Source: Anaeramoeba flamelloides (lineage: Eukaryota; Metamonada; Anaeramoebidae). Taken from it: a DNA stretch of 64,000 nucleotides. The stretch lies in assembly GCA_027625915.1 (NCBI GenBank), contig JANTQA010000070.1, positions 3,973,001 through 4,037,000 on the forward strand, given 5' to 3'. The position numbers were made by a program, and so were the translations under genes. Shown piece by piece: positions 1 through 11,450 of the stretch (position 1 is its first letter; each line of letters starts with the position of its first letter). The notes under the pieces were generated by a model. That model had not been told where the DNA came from. It searched no databases and worked only from the letters and a program-made list of their open reading frames with translations.

Positions 1-430
1 TGTATTTGTAAAAAAAACCACAACAATTTAAAAAAAAACTCTGCATTTATCCACAAATTTAAAAGTTGAATTATCAATATTAGGACTACAAAATTGCAAA
101 ATATCTTTCTTAAATTCATGGCTAAATGTAGATTAATAGCTAAAAAAATTAAATAATTAACCGAATATATTTTTTGAGAAATTATTTCTGAAATATTGGA
201 AATATATTAATGTTATAATTAGATTTATCAAAAGGAAACCAAATTAATCATTCTTTGGGTTTTTATGTTCATAATTATTGAGTTAGTCTTGGAAATTAAA
301 AAATTAAAAAAATAGTTACTTTTGGAAGTTCGTAATCTGAATTATGAACTTCTAGAATATATTTATTTTGAGTTTCTATTTTGAGATTTGGAAAAGGAAT
401 TAAATTAAAAAAATCAGAAAATTTTCTATT
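1..430 (+). repeat. Copy of the 766-bp TTAA inverted-repeat element (cut by the window edge)
   Basis: This stretch aligns along its length with about 17,060-17,490, for example the shared runs ACAAATTTAAAAG/GGTTGAATTATCAAT and ATAGTTACTTTTGGAAGTTC. The left terminal repeat lies outside the window. On the right the match stops where another inverted-repeat element begins, at about 438. Non-coding. Confidence 0.7.
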
Positions 431-437
431 ATCATTT

Positions 438-893
438 GGGAAAAAAAGTTAAAGTAAGATTTTTAATTGGAAAATATTACTAAAAATGATTATTATTAAC
501 CATGGTGGGAAAAAAGTGAAATAAAGTTATTAATAGTGAACATTAATAGAACCCGAAAATTCAACATAAGATCAACAAATCAAAGAAAATATAAATAATT
601 AAAAAGGAAATAGGAAATTCAATAGAATACAAATTTTTTCTAATACAAACTTTTGGTAAGGTTTCTTTTTGATGGATCTAATTATCAAAAATTTGTTGAA
701 ACTATTGACTTTTTTTGAGATCTCCACAAAAGAACTCTAACGGTTTTGACGAAATGTGGAGATGTAAATTTGATATGTTATTTGATTGAATATAATATCT
801 AATAAATAATGTCTTGGAGTTAATTTGTTTCTACTATTTAATTGATTTTACTTTTCATTTCAAGGTATATCCCAATTAAAATCACTGTTTAAG
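438..893. repeat. Inverted-repeat element with AAAAAAAGTGAAA-type ends (older copy)
   Basis: This stretch is homologous to 11,451-11,847: both hold TTTTTGAGATCTCC in the middle and TTGATTTTACTTTTCATTT near the right end. The ends here are eroded. It directly abuts the repeat before it, which suggests nested or adjacent insertions. No coding potential is seen. Confidence 0.6.
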
Positions 894-1384
894 GAGTTTT
901 GTTCTTTTAGAATATCTGAAAATTGTAACACGGTGTAGTAAAAAAAAATATTTTAATTGACTAAAAGAATTGAAGGAAAAATAAAAAGATGTAAAATTTA
1001 GGTTTTTTTGAGATTCTGAGGAATATTAAAGAAAAGATTTTAATAAAAGTTTGAAAAAATATCTGAACGTTTCAGTCAAATTTGAAATTGATTAATTTAT
1101 CTTAGACTGAACTTTCCCTACTGATGATTTTCAAGTATAGGTTTATCATTACCTTTCGCTTGGTGATACTTGAATACAAATTAGTGGGGGGAATGGAGGG
1201 AAATCATTTGTATATTCTGGATTATGGAACCTCTTTTAAAGTCAAATTTTAAATTTGATAACCACAATAGTTTTTATTTGAGCGATACATTTTTGGAATA
1301 AAAACCGGTAAATGTGAAAAAATAACAAGATCTATTAACTTATTAGTCTTTACTGCCAAGAATTCAAATAACAAATATAAAAGA

Positions 1385-1675
1385 AATCCTAGAGTCTTTA
1401 AAAAGTGTTTAATCCTTCAATTTTTTTCTGATTGGATTTTTTTTTCTACTGGTATTTGAATAATAAATGGGATTTTTTTTCACTTCATTTTTAATTTCTC
1501 TTTTTTAAGAGAACATAGATCGAGAACCTCTTTCTTTAAGAACTATATTTATAAAAAAAAAATATGGAAAAGGAAGTGAAAATTCTTTCCCATTTAGAAT
1601 TCAAATACCAGTAACTGAAAACGATTAGAGTTTTTTTCAATCCGAATAAAATCCTTTCATTGAGGATTCTTAGTT
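1385..1675. repeat. Foldback (palindromic) repeat
   Basis: The left half (core TACTGGTATTTGAATAATAA, then a CACTTC run) recurs as its reverse complement in the right half around 1,590-1,620, and outer parts also pair imperfectly. It looks like a small inverted-repeat element. No second copy was recognised. Confidence 0.5.
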
Positions 1676-2321
1676 CGTCCTACAAATACAAAAAAATGAA
1701 TCAAATCAAATAAATCAAGACTTGAAATTTATAAACTCCCACTCTTGAAATTAATTAAATAAAAACAAATAGAAAATTTTTTCGCCTTCTTATCCAAATA
1801 GAGACTGACTTTGAGAATTTTTTTTTTTATTTGTTCAGGCTACAAATTGTTTGACAGACTGACAAAGTTTGAAAAGTTCTTTTTATCAAAATGGAAAGTT
1901 TCAATCTACATTTCACAAATTGTTTTGTCTTTTTATCCAAGGAATTTATTTTTCCAAAAAAACTTATCTTCAAGTGTTTTGTAAACTGTCTTCAAGAATT
2001 GCGTGAAAAATTATCAAAAAAAAGAAAAAAAAATTGAAAAAAATAATAACGTTTTCCAAAAAACCTTTGACAAAGAAAAAAACCCAGAGGATAACCAATT
2101 TCAAACCCAAAATTTTTATTTTAGAAGAATTAACATTTTTCTCCTTTTTTTTTTCATTTTTTTTTTTTTGCAAAACTTATTCACACTATTTTTTTCAAAA
2201 ATATTTTCTTTTGTTTATTCTGAGTCACTTTCTCACTTGACCCCTTTATCAAATTCAAATAATAACTCAAAAAAAAATAACTTTTCGTTGGTAGAACAAT
2301 CAAATTCGTATTTATCTAATT
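1676..2321. other. AT-rich upstream region of the TPR gene
   Basis: No gene is seen. Long T and A runs (around 2,140-2,175) produce short spurious open frames on both strands. It presumably holds the promoter and 5' leader of the gene starting at 2,322, but no motif could be assigned. Confidence 0.4.
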
Positions 2322-5300
2322 ATGAGTGATCAATCCTTTGAATCCCTATTATCAAGTGAACCAGACTTTAGCAAAACCACAACACTGAGCATTGCGTTGT
2401 CTGGATTCCAAAACACGATAGAGCAAAACAAGAACTATCGATCAAGCCTCAAGACTGTAGCACATCTTTATTTGCAAAACGGGAAAGAAAAAAAGGCTTT
2501 AAAAACATACAAGCAGGCTCTTGAACATAACCCTAATGACACGGACTCGCATTACCAGTTGGCACAAATTTATTTAAAAAAGACTTCCAAAGAAGAGCAA
2601 GCAGAAGAGCACTTGAAGAAATGTCTTGTTACAAACAGTGATCATAAAAAGGCACGCTCGAAGTTAAGTAAATTGTTGTTAAATTCAAATAAAGAAGAGC
2701 AAGCAGAAGATCATTTAGAACAGTTGGTCAAAAGCTTTCCAAACAATTTAAAATATATTTTAAGGCTAGCAAATTGCTATTTAGGATTGAACAAAATCGA
2801 GAAAACAACGCATTTGTTAAATGACAGCCTAAAAATTTTCCCACACAATTTAGAGATAAGAATGAAATTAGCACAAGCATTGCTCAGCTCCAAAAACGAA
2901 GAGGAGGATTTAAATTTGGCATGCGAGCAATACAAAATCATTTTAAAAATGGATCCAAATAATTATATTGCATCGATGAATCTAGGAATAATTTATGAAA
3001 AATTGCAGGATTTTAAAAATTCCATTTTAATGTATAAACGTTCGATCAATTCTGGAAATGATAACATTGAGTGCTATTACAAATTGTCTAATATTTTGCT
3101 TTATAATGGCAGTTATGAGGATTCTATAAACATATTAAAACAAATTGTAAAAAAGTATCTCAAAAAGATACATGAAGAAATAGAAGAAGTCGAAGAAGAA
3201 GAAGAAAACGAAAATGGTGATCTAATTGAGTGTTCAAAGATATGTTATAAAATTAGTCAGATCTATTTGGAAATGAGCAAACACAAAGAAAGTCTAAAAT
3301 ATTTAAATGACTCAATCCAATATAACCCAAACAATTTTATGTCTCATTATACATTAGCAAAATTATATTTCAAATTACAACAATTTGATCAATCATTAAA
3401 AGAATATTCTGAGTGCGTCAAAATTGAACCAACTAATTCAAAATCTTATACTGGATTAGGGTTAATTTATTTATACAAATATGAAAACGAAACTGAAACT
3501 GAAACTGAAAAAGAAAAAGAAAAAGGAATCCAAGACATAAATCTACATCAGAAAAATAAGGAAGAAGAAATAATCAAAAACAATGAAAATACAGTTAATA
3601 GCCTAAATGAGGCTATTAATAATTTTAATTTTTCTATTAAATTGGATGAAAACAATTTAAAAAGTTATAAAGGATTAGTGATCATATATTTAAAACAAAA
3701 AAATTACGATCTATCCATCCATAATTTACAAAAAATGCTTGAATTAAATCCATTTGATTCAAATAATGCACAACTGATTGGTTTATTATTACTAAACAGG
3801 AATAAAAACAAAAATGATTTAATTAATTCTAAAAAATATTTTGAAAATGCGTTAAAATTAGAAGATTATAAAAATGAGAAAATATATTTCCAAATAGCAT
3901 TCATACAATCAAAATTAAATGAAATTGAATTATCAATCAAGAATTATGAAAAATGCTTGAAATTAAAACCCAATATGGCTGAAGCAAATTTAAATTTAGG
4001 AATACTATTATTAAAAAATTATAAAATGGAAAAAAATGTTCATAAGCAGATTAAATATTTAGAGAATTGTATTAATTGTCTAGTTTTTGTGACAGAAAAG
4101 CAACCAGGTAATATCAAAGCACAATTAAATCTAGCTATAGCATACAAAAAGTTAGGAAACTTTGGCCAATCTGAAAAACGTTTTCAAAATATTGTCAATT
4201 TAAAAGATTTTAGAACAATAAATGAAAATGAAAATGAAAACCAAGAGAAACAAGAACAAGAACACAAACAAGAAAAAGAACATGGACAAGAGGGGGAATT
4301 TGCAAAATTATACCAAGATATAGTATGGTTCAATTTTGGAAAACTATACGAAAGATTGGGTAAAAAGGAGATGGCCCTAAATTGTTATGAAAACTCGATA
4401 AAATTCAATCCAAATTTTGCACCATCACATAATAATTTAGCATTATTATTGGTGAAAAATAATAACCAAAACTTATCAGCAAGTTTCAATTCCATGCGTA
4501 AAACATTGGAATTGTATCCAAACAATCCAAAGTATTATAAAACAATGGCAAAAATTTTAATTTATTTAAATCAATATGAGGAAGCAAAGCAATGCCTTGA
4601 AAAAATTTTCAATTTAAAAAATCTTGATAACAATAAAGAGAACAAAAAAAATTATTATGAATTAGCAAAAAGTAATTTAAAAAAAATTGATTTACAATTA
4701 GAAGAGAACAAAAAACAATTAGAAAAAAATCTCGACATTAAAAAGAATGAATTGGATAAACGTAGTAAATTCGAAGGTAAATATAAGCATCAGAAAAAAA
4801 AATTCAAATCATTAGTAGACGATAAATTATTAAAAGAAAAATTCGATTACATTCCAAAAATTAATTTTGAAAAGCATATACCAAAACAATATTCATCGGA
4901 ATCTTTATTTATTTGGAAATCAAAATCTTATATACTAATGAAATCTAATATATTGGAAGGGATCAAAATTGCACAAATAAACACAAAGGGAGAAATATTT
5001 AAACCCATCGAAATATCTAATTCCTGGGATTGGTTTTTATTTACTCATTTCGAATACATTACAAAGACCATTTTAATAAATAATAGTCTCTACATTTTTA
5101 TCCAATCGGACACCAGTAATAATCAAAATAATGAAAAGGAAAATAAAAATGAGAACGAGAATAATTTTTTCAAAATTTATAAATTAGATTTGGATATTTT
5201 GAAATGGGATCAAGAATTTAATAAAGAAACAATCAAATTTGATTATGAAAAGGCAGATGAAGAGGAATATTCTGATGATGATGATGATGATGAGGAAAAC

Positions 5301-6773
5301 TATTATGATGATGATGACGATGACGAAGATGACAAATTAAAGTTAACAGATTTAATTATCACATCGATCATTTATCGACAAAAAGATAATTTATTGTTTT
5401 GCTTTGAACAATCTGGGAATCATATCGTAATTGATCCCAATGATAAAATTGCATCCAAATTGGAACTTGACATAAAATTACCAGTTTACAAAAACACTTG
5501 TACAATAATCAATAATTGTATATACATTTTAGATCCAAACCGCGGGTTGATTCTTTATGATGACATTGGGCGAATCTCAGAATTCACTTTAAAAAAGAAG
5601 GAAGTGAAGCCTCGGTTTACGAAGCAAATTGTAAACTCTTGCTTTCTGTTTACTGTAAACGATAATGTTTATTTTATTCAACCACCAAAAACGCTCTATC
5701 AATTTGACTTTCAAAACTTAAAATGGATCAAATATTCCACAATGCAATTGAAATTAATCAATAATATTACTTATTCTAGATCTGCACTGTTTTTCATAAA
5801 CATTGAAAGGAATTTTGGATTTCTTCCGTTTACTAAAATTGATGTGAATAAAACTAGAATGATTGCAAATAATTTTAATCAAGCCTCGATTGCCGAGAAA
5901 GTGTTTCTCACAATTGGACTATCAGATTCCCTTGACAACAAAGTCGAAGGCAACGAAATGGCCAAGATCGAAGGAAAGCTATATTATATCGATGAAAAGG
6001 ATCAGAATAATAAAATATTATTAAATAACACCTTTAACATCATCGATAAAGAGGATTCAGATGAAGTCAAAATTTCCTTTATTGAAAACAAATACCCCAA
6101 TTTGCAATTGGATGTTTTTATTAACGATATAGAAATCCCACAAAGCCCCTTTAAGATTAATTTACAACCTTTAAAGCCCTGCCCTAAGAATTTTGTGATT
6201 AAAAATAATCCCAAATTGCAATCGAACCATTTACTATGCCAAACAGAAATTGAACAGCCTTGCTTTTTCACACTGTCCATTCGTGATAAATTAAATAATA
6301 TTATTGATAACCCCGATCTATTAGACGATTCACAAATTTATTGCTTAATTTACGGAATAGATCAAAAAACAAAGGGACTATATATACACCCAATAATTAA
6401 ATATAATGGAAATGGCGAATACTTGTTTGAATTTATTATAAACATAATTGGGAATTACAAGGTCTTAATAGAATTCCAAGAAAAGACTTTGCCCCTCTGT
6501 CCACTTTTTATTAAAGCAAATAACAATGATCAAAGATTAAGAAATATATTATCAAGCCAAAAAAAAAACAAAATATTGAAAAAGGTCTTAAATTCAAATC
6601 AAGACAGCTCAGAAAAATCAAAAGAGTTCAGTGATTCTGGAAGTTCTGAGAGTTTAGATAATGAAAATACCCAATTTGATGAAGATTATAATGAAATTAA
6701 AAAAGAAAATGAAATCGAAAATAATAGTGGGATCGATTTAAATGACAATGACTATTCCAGTGAAGAGAATTAA
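2322..6773 (+). CDS. TPR-repeat scaffold protein with C-terminal filamin-type repeats
   Basis: This is a single open frame of 1,483 residues. Residues about 25-800 are tetratricopeptide repeats: many 34-residue units with the pattern W/Y-x2-G...Y-x2-A...A-x3-F...P, at least a dozen, broken by Glu/Asn-rich insertions (for example a Glu-Thr/Glu-Lys run near 390 and NENENE near 630). Residues about 830-1,180 are beta-rich with recurring Y/I-hydrophobic strands and may form a propeller, interrupted by an Asp/Glu run at about 981-1,005. Two stretches, about 1,180-1,275 (ending SPFKINL) and 1,300-1,398 (with G-x-Y-x-F...G-x-Y-x-V), look like filamin/ABP280 repeats. The tail is acidic and Ser-rich. 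TPRs bind partner proteins and filamin repeats are protein or actin-crosslinker modules, so a cytosolic scaffold is inferred; the partner is unknown. The ATG at 2,322 has the first TPR-like helix just after it, and no intron is needed. It ends at TAA. Confidence 0.85.
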   Translation: MSDQSFESLLSSEPDFSKTTTLSIALSGFQNTIEQNKNYRSSLKTVAHLYLQNGKEKKALKTYKQALEHNPNDTDSHYQLAQIYLKKTSKEEQAEEHLKKCLVTNSDHKKARSKLSKLLLNSNKEEQAEDHLEQLVKSFPNNLKYILRLANCYLGLNKIEKTTHLLNDSLKIFPHNLEIRMKLAQALLSSKNEEEDLNLACEQYKIILKMDPNNYIASMNLGIIYEKLQDFKNSILMYKRSINSGNDNIECYYKLSNILLYNGSYEDSINILKQIVKKYLKKIHEEIEEVEEEEENENGDLIECSKICYKISQIYLEMSKHKESLKYLNDSIQYNPNNFMSHYTLAKLYFKLQQFDQSLKEYSECVKIEPTNSKSYTGLGLIYLYKYENETETETEKEKEKGIQDINLHQKNKEEEIIKNNENTVNSLNEAINNFNFSIKLDENNLKSYKGLVIIYLKQKNYDLSIHNLQKMLELNPFDSNNAQLIGLLLLNRNKNKNDLINSKKYFENALKLEDYKNEKIYFQIAFIQSKLNEIELSIKNYEKCLKLKPNMAEANLNLGILLLKNYKMEKNVHKQIKYLENCINCLVFVTEKQPGNIKAQLNLAIAYKKLGNFGQSEKRFQNIVNLKDFRTINENENENQEKQEQEHKQEKEHGQEGEFAKLYQDIVWFNFGKLYERLGKKEMALNCYENSIKFNPNFAPSHNNLALLLVKNNNQNLSASFNSMRKTLELYPNNPKYYKTMAKILIYLNQYEEAKQCLEKIFNLKNLDNNKENKKNYYELAKSNLKKIDLQLEENKKQLEKNLDIKKNELDKRSKFEGKYKHQKKKFKSLVDDKLLKEKFDYIPKINFEKHIPKQYSSESLFIWKSKSYILMKSNILEGIKIAQINTKGEIFKPIEISNSWDWFLFTHFEYITKTILINNSLYIFIQSDTSNNQNNEKENKNENENNFFKIYKLDLDILKWDQEFNKETIKFDYEKADEEEYSDDDDDDEENYYDDDDDDEDDKLKLTDLIITSIIYRQKDNLLFCFEQSGNHIVIDPNDKIASKLELDIKLPVYKNTCTIINNCIYILDPNRGLILYDDIGRISEFTLKKKEVKPRFTKQIVNSCFLFTVNDNVYFIQPPKTLYQFDFQNLKWIKYSTMQLKLINNITYSRSALFFINIERNFGFLPFTKIDVNKTRMIANNFNQASIAEKVFLTIGLSDSLDNKVEGNEMAKIEGKLYYIDEKDQNNKILLNNTFNIIDKEDSDEVKISFIENKYPNLQLDVFINDIEIPQSPFKINLQPLKPCPKNFVIKNNPKLQSNHLLCQTEIEQPCFFTLSIRDKLNNIIDNPDLLDDSQIYCLIYGIDQKTKGLYIHPIIKYNGNGEYLFEFIINIIGNYKVLIEFQEKTLPLCPLFIKANNNDQRLRNILSSQKKNKILKKVLNSNQDSSEKSKEFSDSGSSESLDNENTQFDEDYNEIKKENEIENNSGIDLNDNDYSSEEN

Positions 6774-7379
6774 TTTTATCACAAATGACCTTTTATAATT
6801 TTTTGGTTGATTTAATTTTATTTTTATTTGAATTTTTATTTTGTTCTTTTTTTTATTTTTTTTTTTGTGTGTGTGTGTGTCTCGAATGTTTTTTATTGAA
6901 AAAGATAAAAACTTATTTTAATTTTTTATATATATTATTCTTATTATTATTTACCTTAGTAGAGTATATATTATTTTTATTTTTTTTTTATTAATTTTAA
7001 AAAGATAATATTATTCAAACATTGTGACTATAATCAAATAATAAATTGAGAAAAAAATTATTTTTTAGTATTCAAAACAACTAAGAATTAAAACTCATTA
7101 ATCATTCACTTTTAAATTATTGAAAATATATAAACGTTATATAATTTTAAAAAAATTAAATCAAAGCCCAAAATAATTTGAATAACACTTTTTATTAAGA
7201 ACTTTACAGATTTTTTATTAATAAAATTTTATTGAAAAAAGGTTAAAAAAAAGATTTTTGCAAATAAATATTCAAGATGTTTGTAAAACAGTGGGTAATT
7301 TTTTTTTTATATTTCAAATAAAATTTTATTTCTAAATATTGTTTTTCATAAAATGGTTATATAAAATTAAGATGAATAA
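6774..7379. other. AT-rich spacer, no gene seen
   Basis: Downstream region of the TPR gene with T-rich runs and a short GT repeat near 6,867. The small open frames here are only homopolymer-driven. Confidence 0.4.
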
Positions 7380-7870
7380 AATAAACAACAATACAAAATT
7401 TTACACACAGTTAAAATACATAAACAATCACAATAATACAATTTCATTCAAATTGGAAATAATTTTCATAGCTGTAAAATTTGAAAATCATTTTTTTATC
7501 TTTTATTTTTTTTGTATACATTTCATTTTTTGAATTATGTAACTTTTTTCGTTTGATCACAATTTTTTTCAATGGTTGGGATTAGGATAAAGTTTGGATT
7601 GTTCATCATAGAAGAACTCAAATAAAAATAGTGATTAGTCTCTAACCTTTGATGGATCAAAAATCCTTATTGAATTTAGTCAAATTTACTTATTACTTTA
7701 TTTTTCTGTTATACACTCTCCAAAATTTTTAACACACCCTTGATTTATTATTATTGATAATCATTTATTTGTTTTTTTTGTGAGTATTTTAATTTATAAA
7801 AGAGTGTTAAAATTTCAATTTTTGAATAGTTCTAATTTTAGTATTTCTTTGAGAATTGATCAAATAAGAT
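7380..7870. repeat. Dispersed ~490-bp repeat, copy 1 (relative of the GGACAC-end family)
   Basis: It aligns with 23,085-23,570, for example AAGAACTCAAATAAAA, TCTAACCTTTTGAT and AAAATTTTTAACACA. The internal layout (a GATNGATCAA block, then a TTATTGATAAT block) resembles the better preserved 530-bp elements at 29.6 and 53.9 kb, so this may be an older branch of that family. Confidence 0.6.
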
Positions 7871-8239
7871 TTTTTATTCATAAATTGAATTTTGGTGTAT
7901 TAAAAAGTTTGAATTGATGTTTAGTTGAATTAGTACCGATTATTTGTATTTCAAAATATGATCAATCAAAATAAACTGAATTTCATCAAAAATGGCTTGT
8001 TTTTTTTTTTTATTCTACTTTACTTTTTTTTATTTGATATTTTGATGAAAAACGTATATTTCTAGTGTTTAGATCTGAATATTAAAATTAGTAATTTTTT
8101 TAATAATGAAAATGGAAACGATAAAACATCTATTATAATGTTTGAATTGAAAAAATTTTTGAATCAAACAATTTTAAAATAATTAGAAAAACAATAAAAC
8201 AAATTATTTTAATTAAATTATTCAAAAATTTTTAATAAA

Positions 8240-9556
8240 TTTATATCACGGAAAAGGACTTGTTATATTCCAAGGCGGTCCATTGTCTCCTATTTTATTT
8301 GGTCTAATTCGCCATTTTCTTTTATTGAAAATCATACCATTATCAAAGCATTGTCAAATGTTTTCAGATGATTTAATCTTAATTATCAAAGGAAATAAAA
8401 ATTATTTAAATCAAAAATTAAATTCCTGATAAGAAATTATTATCCAATTTGTGTTAAAACCTAATAAAGGTAAAATATTTGTATCAAAAGATTTAAAAAA
8501 AATATAAATATTTAGGTATTTATTTAGATAAAATATTACATATAGTCGATAATTTAAAAAAATCAAAAGTAACATTTAATAGTACTATACAATTATATAA
8601 CAACAATTCTCTTTACAATAACTTAAAGATAGGATTATTTATTTTTTTTTATATTATGCCAATTAAAATATGGATTAGAAATTTTTAATTATGAAATAAA
8701 AACCTTAAATTAAAAAAATTCTTGGATTAATTCATGTATTACCGAAATATATAAAATAAACAGAAACATGCCAATTTTGATTTATAAAACAGAATTTAAA
8801 ATTGAAAATCTGATAATTTCGGTTAATAAAAAAAATTCAAATTCAAAAAAAAATTAAAAAATTTATCTCTCCCTTATTTGAAAAAATTAATAAAATTTGA
8901 TCTCGCTAGATTAAAAATATACCGAAGAAAATATAAATTGATAGAAAAATTAGATTTCTTAAATTTAAAAAAATTAAAAACAATACTAAATTTTCGAAAA
9001 TTGGAAAATGAAAATATTAATTGGCACACTAAGGGATTAAAATTATTAGATTTAGAATTAAAAAGTTTTTCGATTAACCGAATTGGAAAATTCACCTAGT
9101 TGGAAAGTTCAACAATATCTAAAAATTATAAAACAACAAAATTGCAATTTCAAACAACAAAAAATATTTAAACTGGAAAGCTTCAAAAAACAATTCTAAA
9201 ATTTCGAAATTTTACTAATTGTTTAAATAGGTACTCTTATGTAACAAGTAAAAATAAAAATAAAAATTGTGATTTATGTAAAGAAAAGTTAAATATTGAT
9301 ATCATTGAAGATTTCGATCATTTTTTTATGGGACTGTCCGGCCTATAAAATAAATCGAAAAATCTGGATATCTGAATTTTTTGAAAAAAATAAAAAATTA
9401 ATAATATCAGAGATATTATTAATAAAAAAGAATTCATCATATATATTATCATTAGTAAGTGATAATAAAATTTGTGATTCTTTAACAAAATTTCTAAAAA
9501 AAAGTTTAGAAATTAGGACACACAGGAGAAAAGAAATTTTCTCTCTTCAAAAATAA
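8240..9556 (+). mobile_element. Degraded LINE (non-LTR retrotransposon), RT core to C-terminal zinc motif
   Basis: In one frame from about 8,250 the sequence reads FQGGPLSPILFGL, the LINE form of reverse-transcriptase motif 4, followed at about 8,358 by MFSDDLILI, the catalytic [FY]xDD box. Near 8,513 comes KYLGIYLDKI, the motif-7 YLG block. Downstream, in shifting frames, the C-terminal part reads NCLNRYSYV, then CDLC...DFDHFFM and CPAY (a CxxC-x-H-x-C zinc motif), and ends with LEIRTHRRKEI at about 9,530. Many stops and frame changes break the copy, and the 5' half (endonuclease, ORF1) is missing. The clade was not assigned. A poly(A) run follows at 9,553-9,574. Confidence 0.8.
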
Positions 9557-9689
9557 AAAAAAAAAAAAAAAATTAATAAAATTTATCAACGAACAAACAA
9601 TAAAATCAATTCGAATCCAAAAAAAACTAATTGAATTGAAATAAGAAATTTATAAATATACATATAATGAATTATTGAATTCTAAGAGC

Positions 9690-10072
9690 TGGAAAGGTCG
9701 TTAGGTTTTTCAAAATTTAAAATAATTGAGTTAAATCAAAGATTTTAGTCTATTCTTTTGAATTCTGGCAAATCGTGTTAGCTTTTTTTGAGTTTTCTGT
9801 TTATTAGGAAAATCGATAGATTTTACTATTAAAACAGAAAACATCAAGAAAAGCTAGGTACTCTATGGTACTCTGCGGCACTTTTCGTTAGGTTTTTTTC
9901 AATTTAAGAAATAAAAAGAGAATTTTTGAAATTATCAGTTTATTTCTTGAATTAAAAAAAAATGCTGTTAGCTTTTCCAGAATTTAAAAGAATTGAGCAA
10001 AATCTTTGATTTTTTCTCTATTCTTTCGAATTCTAGAAAATCTAGATACTCTATGGTACTCTATGGCACTTG
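9690..10072. repeat. GGCACTT-core repeat inserted among LINE sequence
   Basis: It contains two versions of TACTCTATGGTACTCT ending in GGCACTT (about 9,858 and 10,045) and the recurring phrases GAGTTTTCTGTTTATT and AAAACCTAACGAAAA-like on either strand. The same words recur at 21.6-22.2, 36.0-36.8, 53.4, 55.4-55.7 and 60.7-61.0 kb. The copy at 55,404-55,721 shows inverted terminal repeats, so this is likely a non-autonomous DNA element. Confidence 0.6.
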
Positions 10073-10290
10073 AAAACACCCCTCAGAAATATTTCAAAAT
10101 AATTAAATATCAAAACTCTTTATTTAAAACTCACAAATATTTAAGTTATCCATCAGGATCAACAATCCTGAAATTCAGAACATTTACTAACTGCTTAAAC
10201 AGATATTATTATGTAATAGATAAAAAAACAAATAAATTTTGCCCCTCATGTTTAAAATATGAACATAAAAGAAATGATAAAAAAAAATAA
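10073..10290 (+). mobile_element. Second LINE C-terminal fragment
   Basis: Right after the GGCACTT repeat the frame reads ENTPQKYFKIIKYQN...ILKFRTFTNCLNRYYYV...CPSC. This parallels the piece at about 9,090-9,290 (KTILKFRNFTNCLNRYSYV...CDLC), so it is another copy of the same LINE C-terminal region, ending before the H-C half of the zinc motif. Confidence 0.7.
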
Positions 10291-11144
10291 TCATTTTTTA
10301 TGTGTATGTAACTACTATTAAAAAGAAATAGATTAATTTTTCTGAATAATTTAAAAGAAATAAATATTAATGAATAGATTTTAAACTATGATAGTTTAAT
10401 TTTATTTTCTTTATTAATAATAGCGAAATCTATGATTTTATGCTTAAATTTCTGAAAGGGAATTTAAGTCTAAGGGCAACTAATTGTGTAATTTACACTT
10501 CAATAATAAAAAAAAAAAAAATACTTATTTTTTTTTCTTATTTAGGAAAACTTCTATTTATTAAAATATTTATTTTCAAAATTTGACTTTTAATGGATTC
10601 ATGTTTTTGAAAAATATTTTATATCTTTTATAGGTAATATAAGTAATTTTTAGAAATCTCTCTTAAATGATTAACGATTTTTTTTTATTAAGGGAAAAGT
10701 CTCTTTAATTTTTTTTTATTTGACCAATTTGAAAATAAGGATTCTTTATCTAGAAATAAGTTTAATATTGAAAATAAAAAGGGTTTTTAAACCAAAGTAA
10801 TTGGTAAAAATTTTTCTCAGTCTCTATTAAATTTAGGTAAAGAAATTTAATAGAGATTAGTCCCTTAAGAAAACAATCAGAAATATCTAGTGAGTAATAT
10901 AATTTACCGGCAGTCGTGTTTTACTTATTTTTTGAATATTGAATTGTAATGTAAGTGTCAAATTCTTTATCAAGTTTGTAAAAATTTGAAAGTTGTTAGA
11001 GTAAAAATTGTTCGAAATTTCCACTTGAAAAAAAAAAATCATGGGTAAATATTACATTGATTTAGTATTTTTTTTTTAAAAACCTTTGGCTCTTATTTTC
11101 ACTTTTTTATTGATACTGTTGATTGCAAAATAAAAAGATCAACA
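10291..11144. other. AT-rich spacer with a perfect 14-bp hairpin
   Basis: No gene is seen. A hairpin with a perfect 14-bp stem lies at 10,821-10,834 and 10,843-10,856 with an 8-nt loop. Its role is unknown, and it lacks a T run that would suggest a Pol III terminator. Confidence 0.4.
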
Positions 11145-11318
11145 TTTTCATTCAGCTTTCCAAAAAAATCACATCCTAGCGAATTAATATCAAACATCAA
11201 TGCTCCCAATTCTAAAAATGGGAAATTAATAATTTAAGCTGATTCTTTAAATAAAAAATTTGAAAGGATTACCTGATTGATAAAATCTTTTTTTGGAAAG
11301 CTGAATGAAAATTTTGTT
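11145..11318. repeat. ~175-bp inverted-repeat element, copy 1
   Basis: The ends are reverse complements: TTTTCATTCAGCTTTCCAAA on the left and TTTGGAAAGCTGAATGAAAA on the right. The interior has a further CCCAATTCTAAAAATGGGAA mini-palindrome. A second, more diverged copy lies at 43,723-43,895. Confidence 0.75.
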
Positions 11319-11450
11319 CTATTTATTTGACAACAAATAGTATAAAACAATCTCTCCAATTGAAAAAAAGAAATTAGTCAAAGGATAAATGAAAAAATGT
11401 TATTTGAGAAGAGTATATTTTACATTTTTTTTTTTTCTTTTTATCATTCA

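Noticed and set aside
2003-2329. A 108-codon plus-strand frame overlapping the start of the TPR gene
   Set aside because: It has no ATG start, its composition is driven by A and T runs, and the hydrophobic middle comes from a T-rich tract. The overlap with the real ATG is chance.
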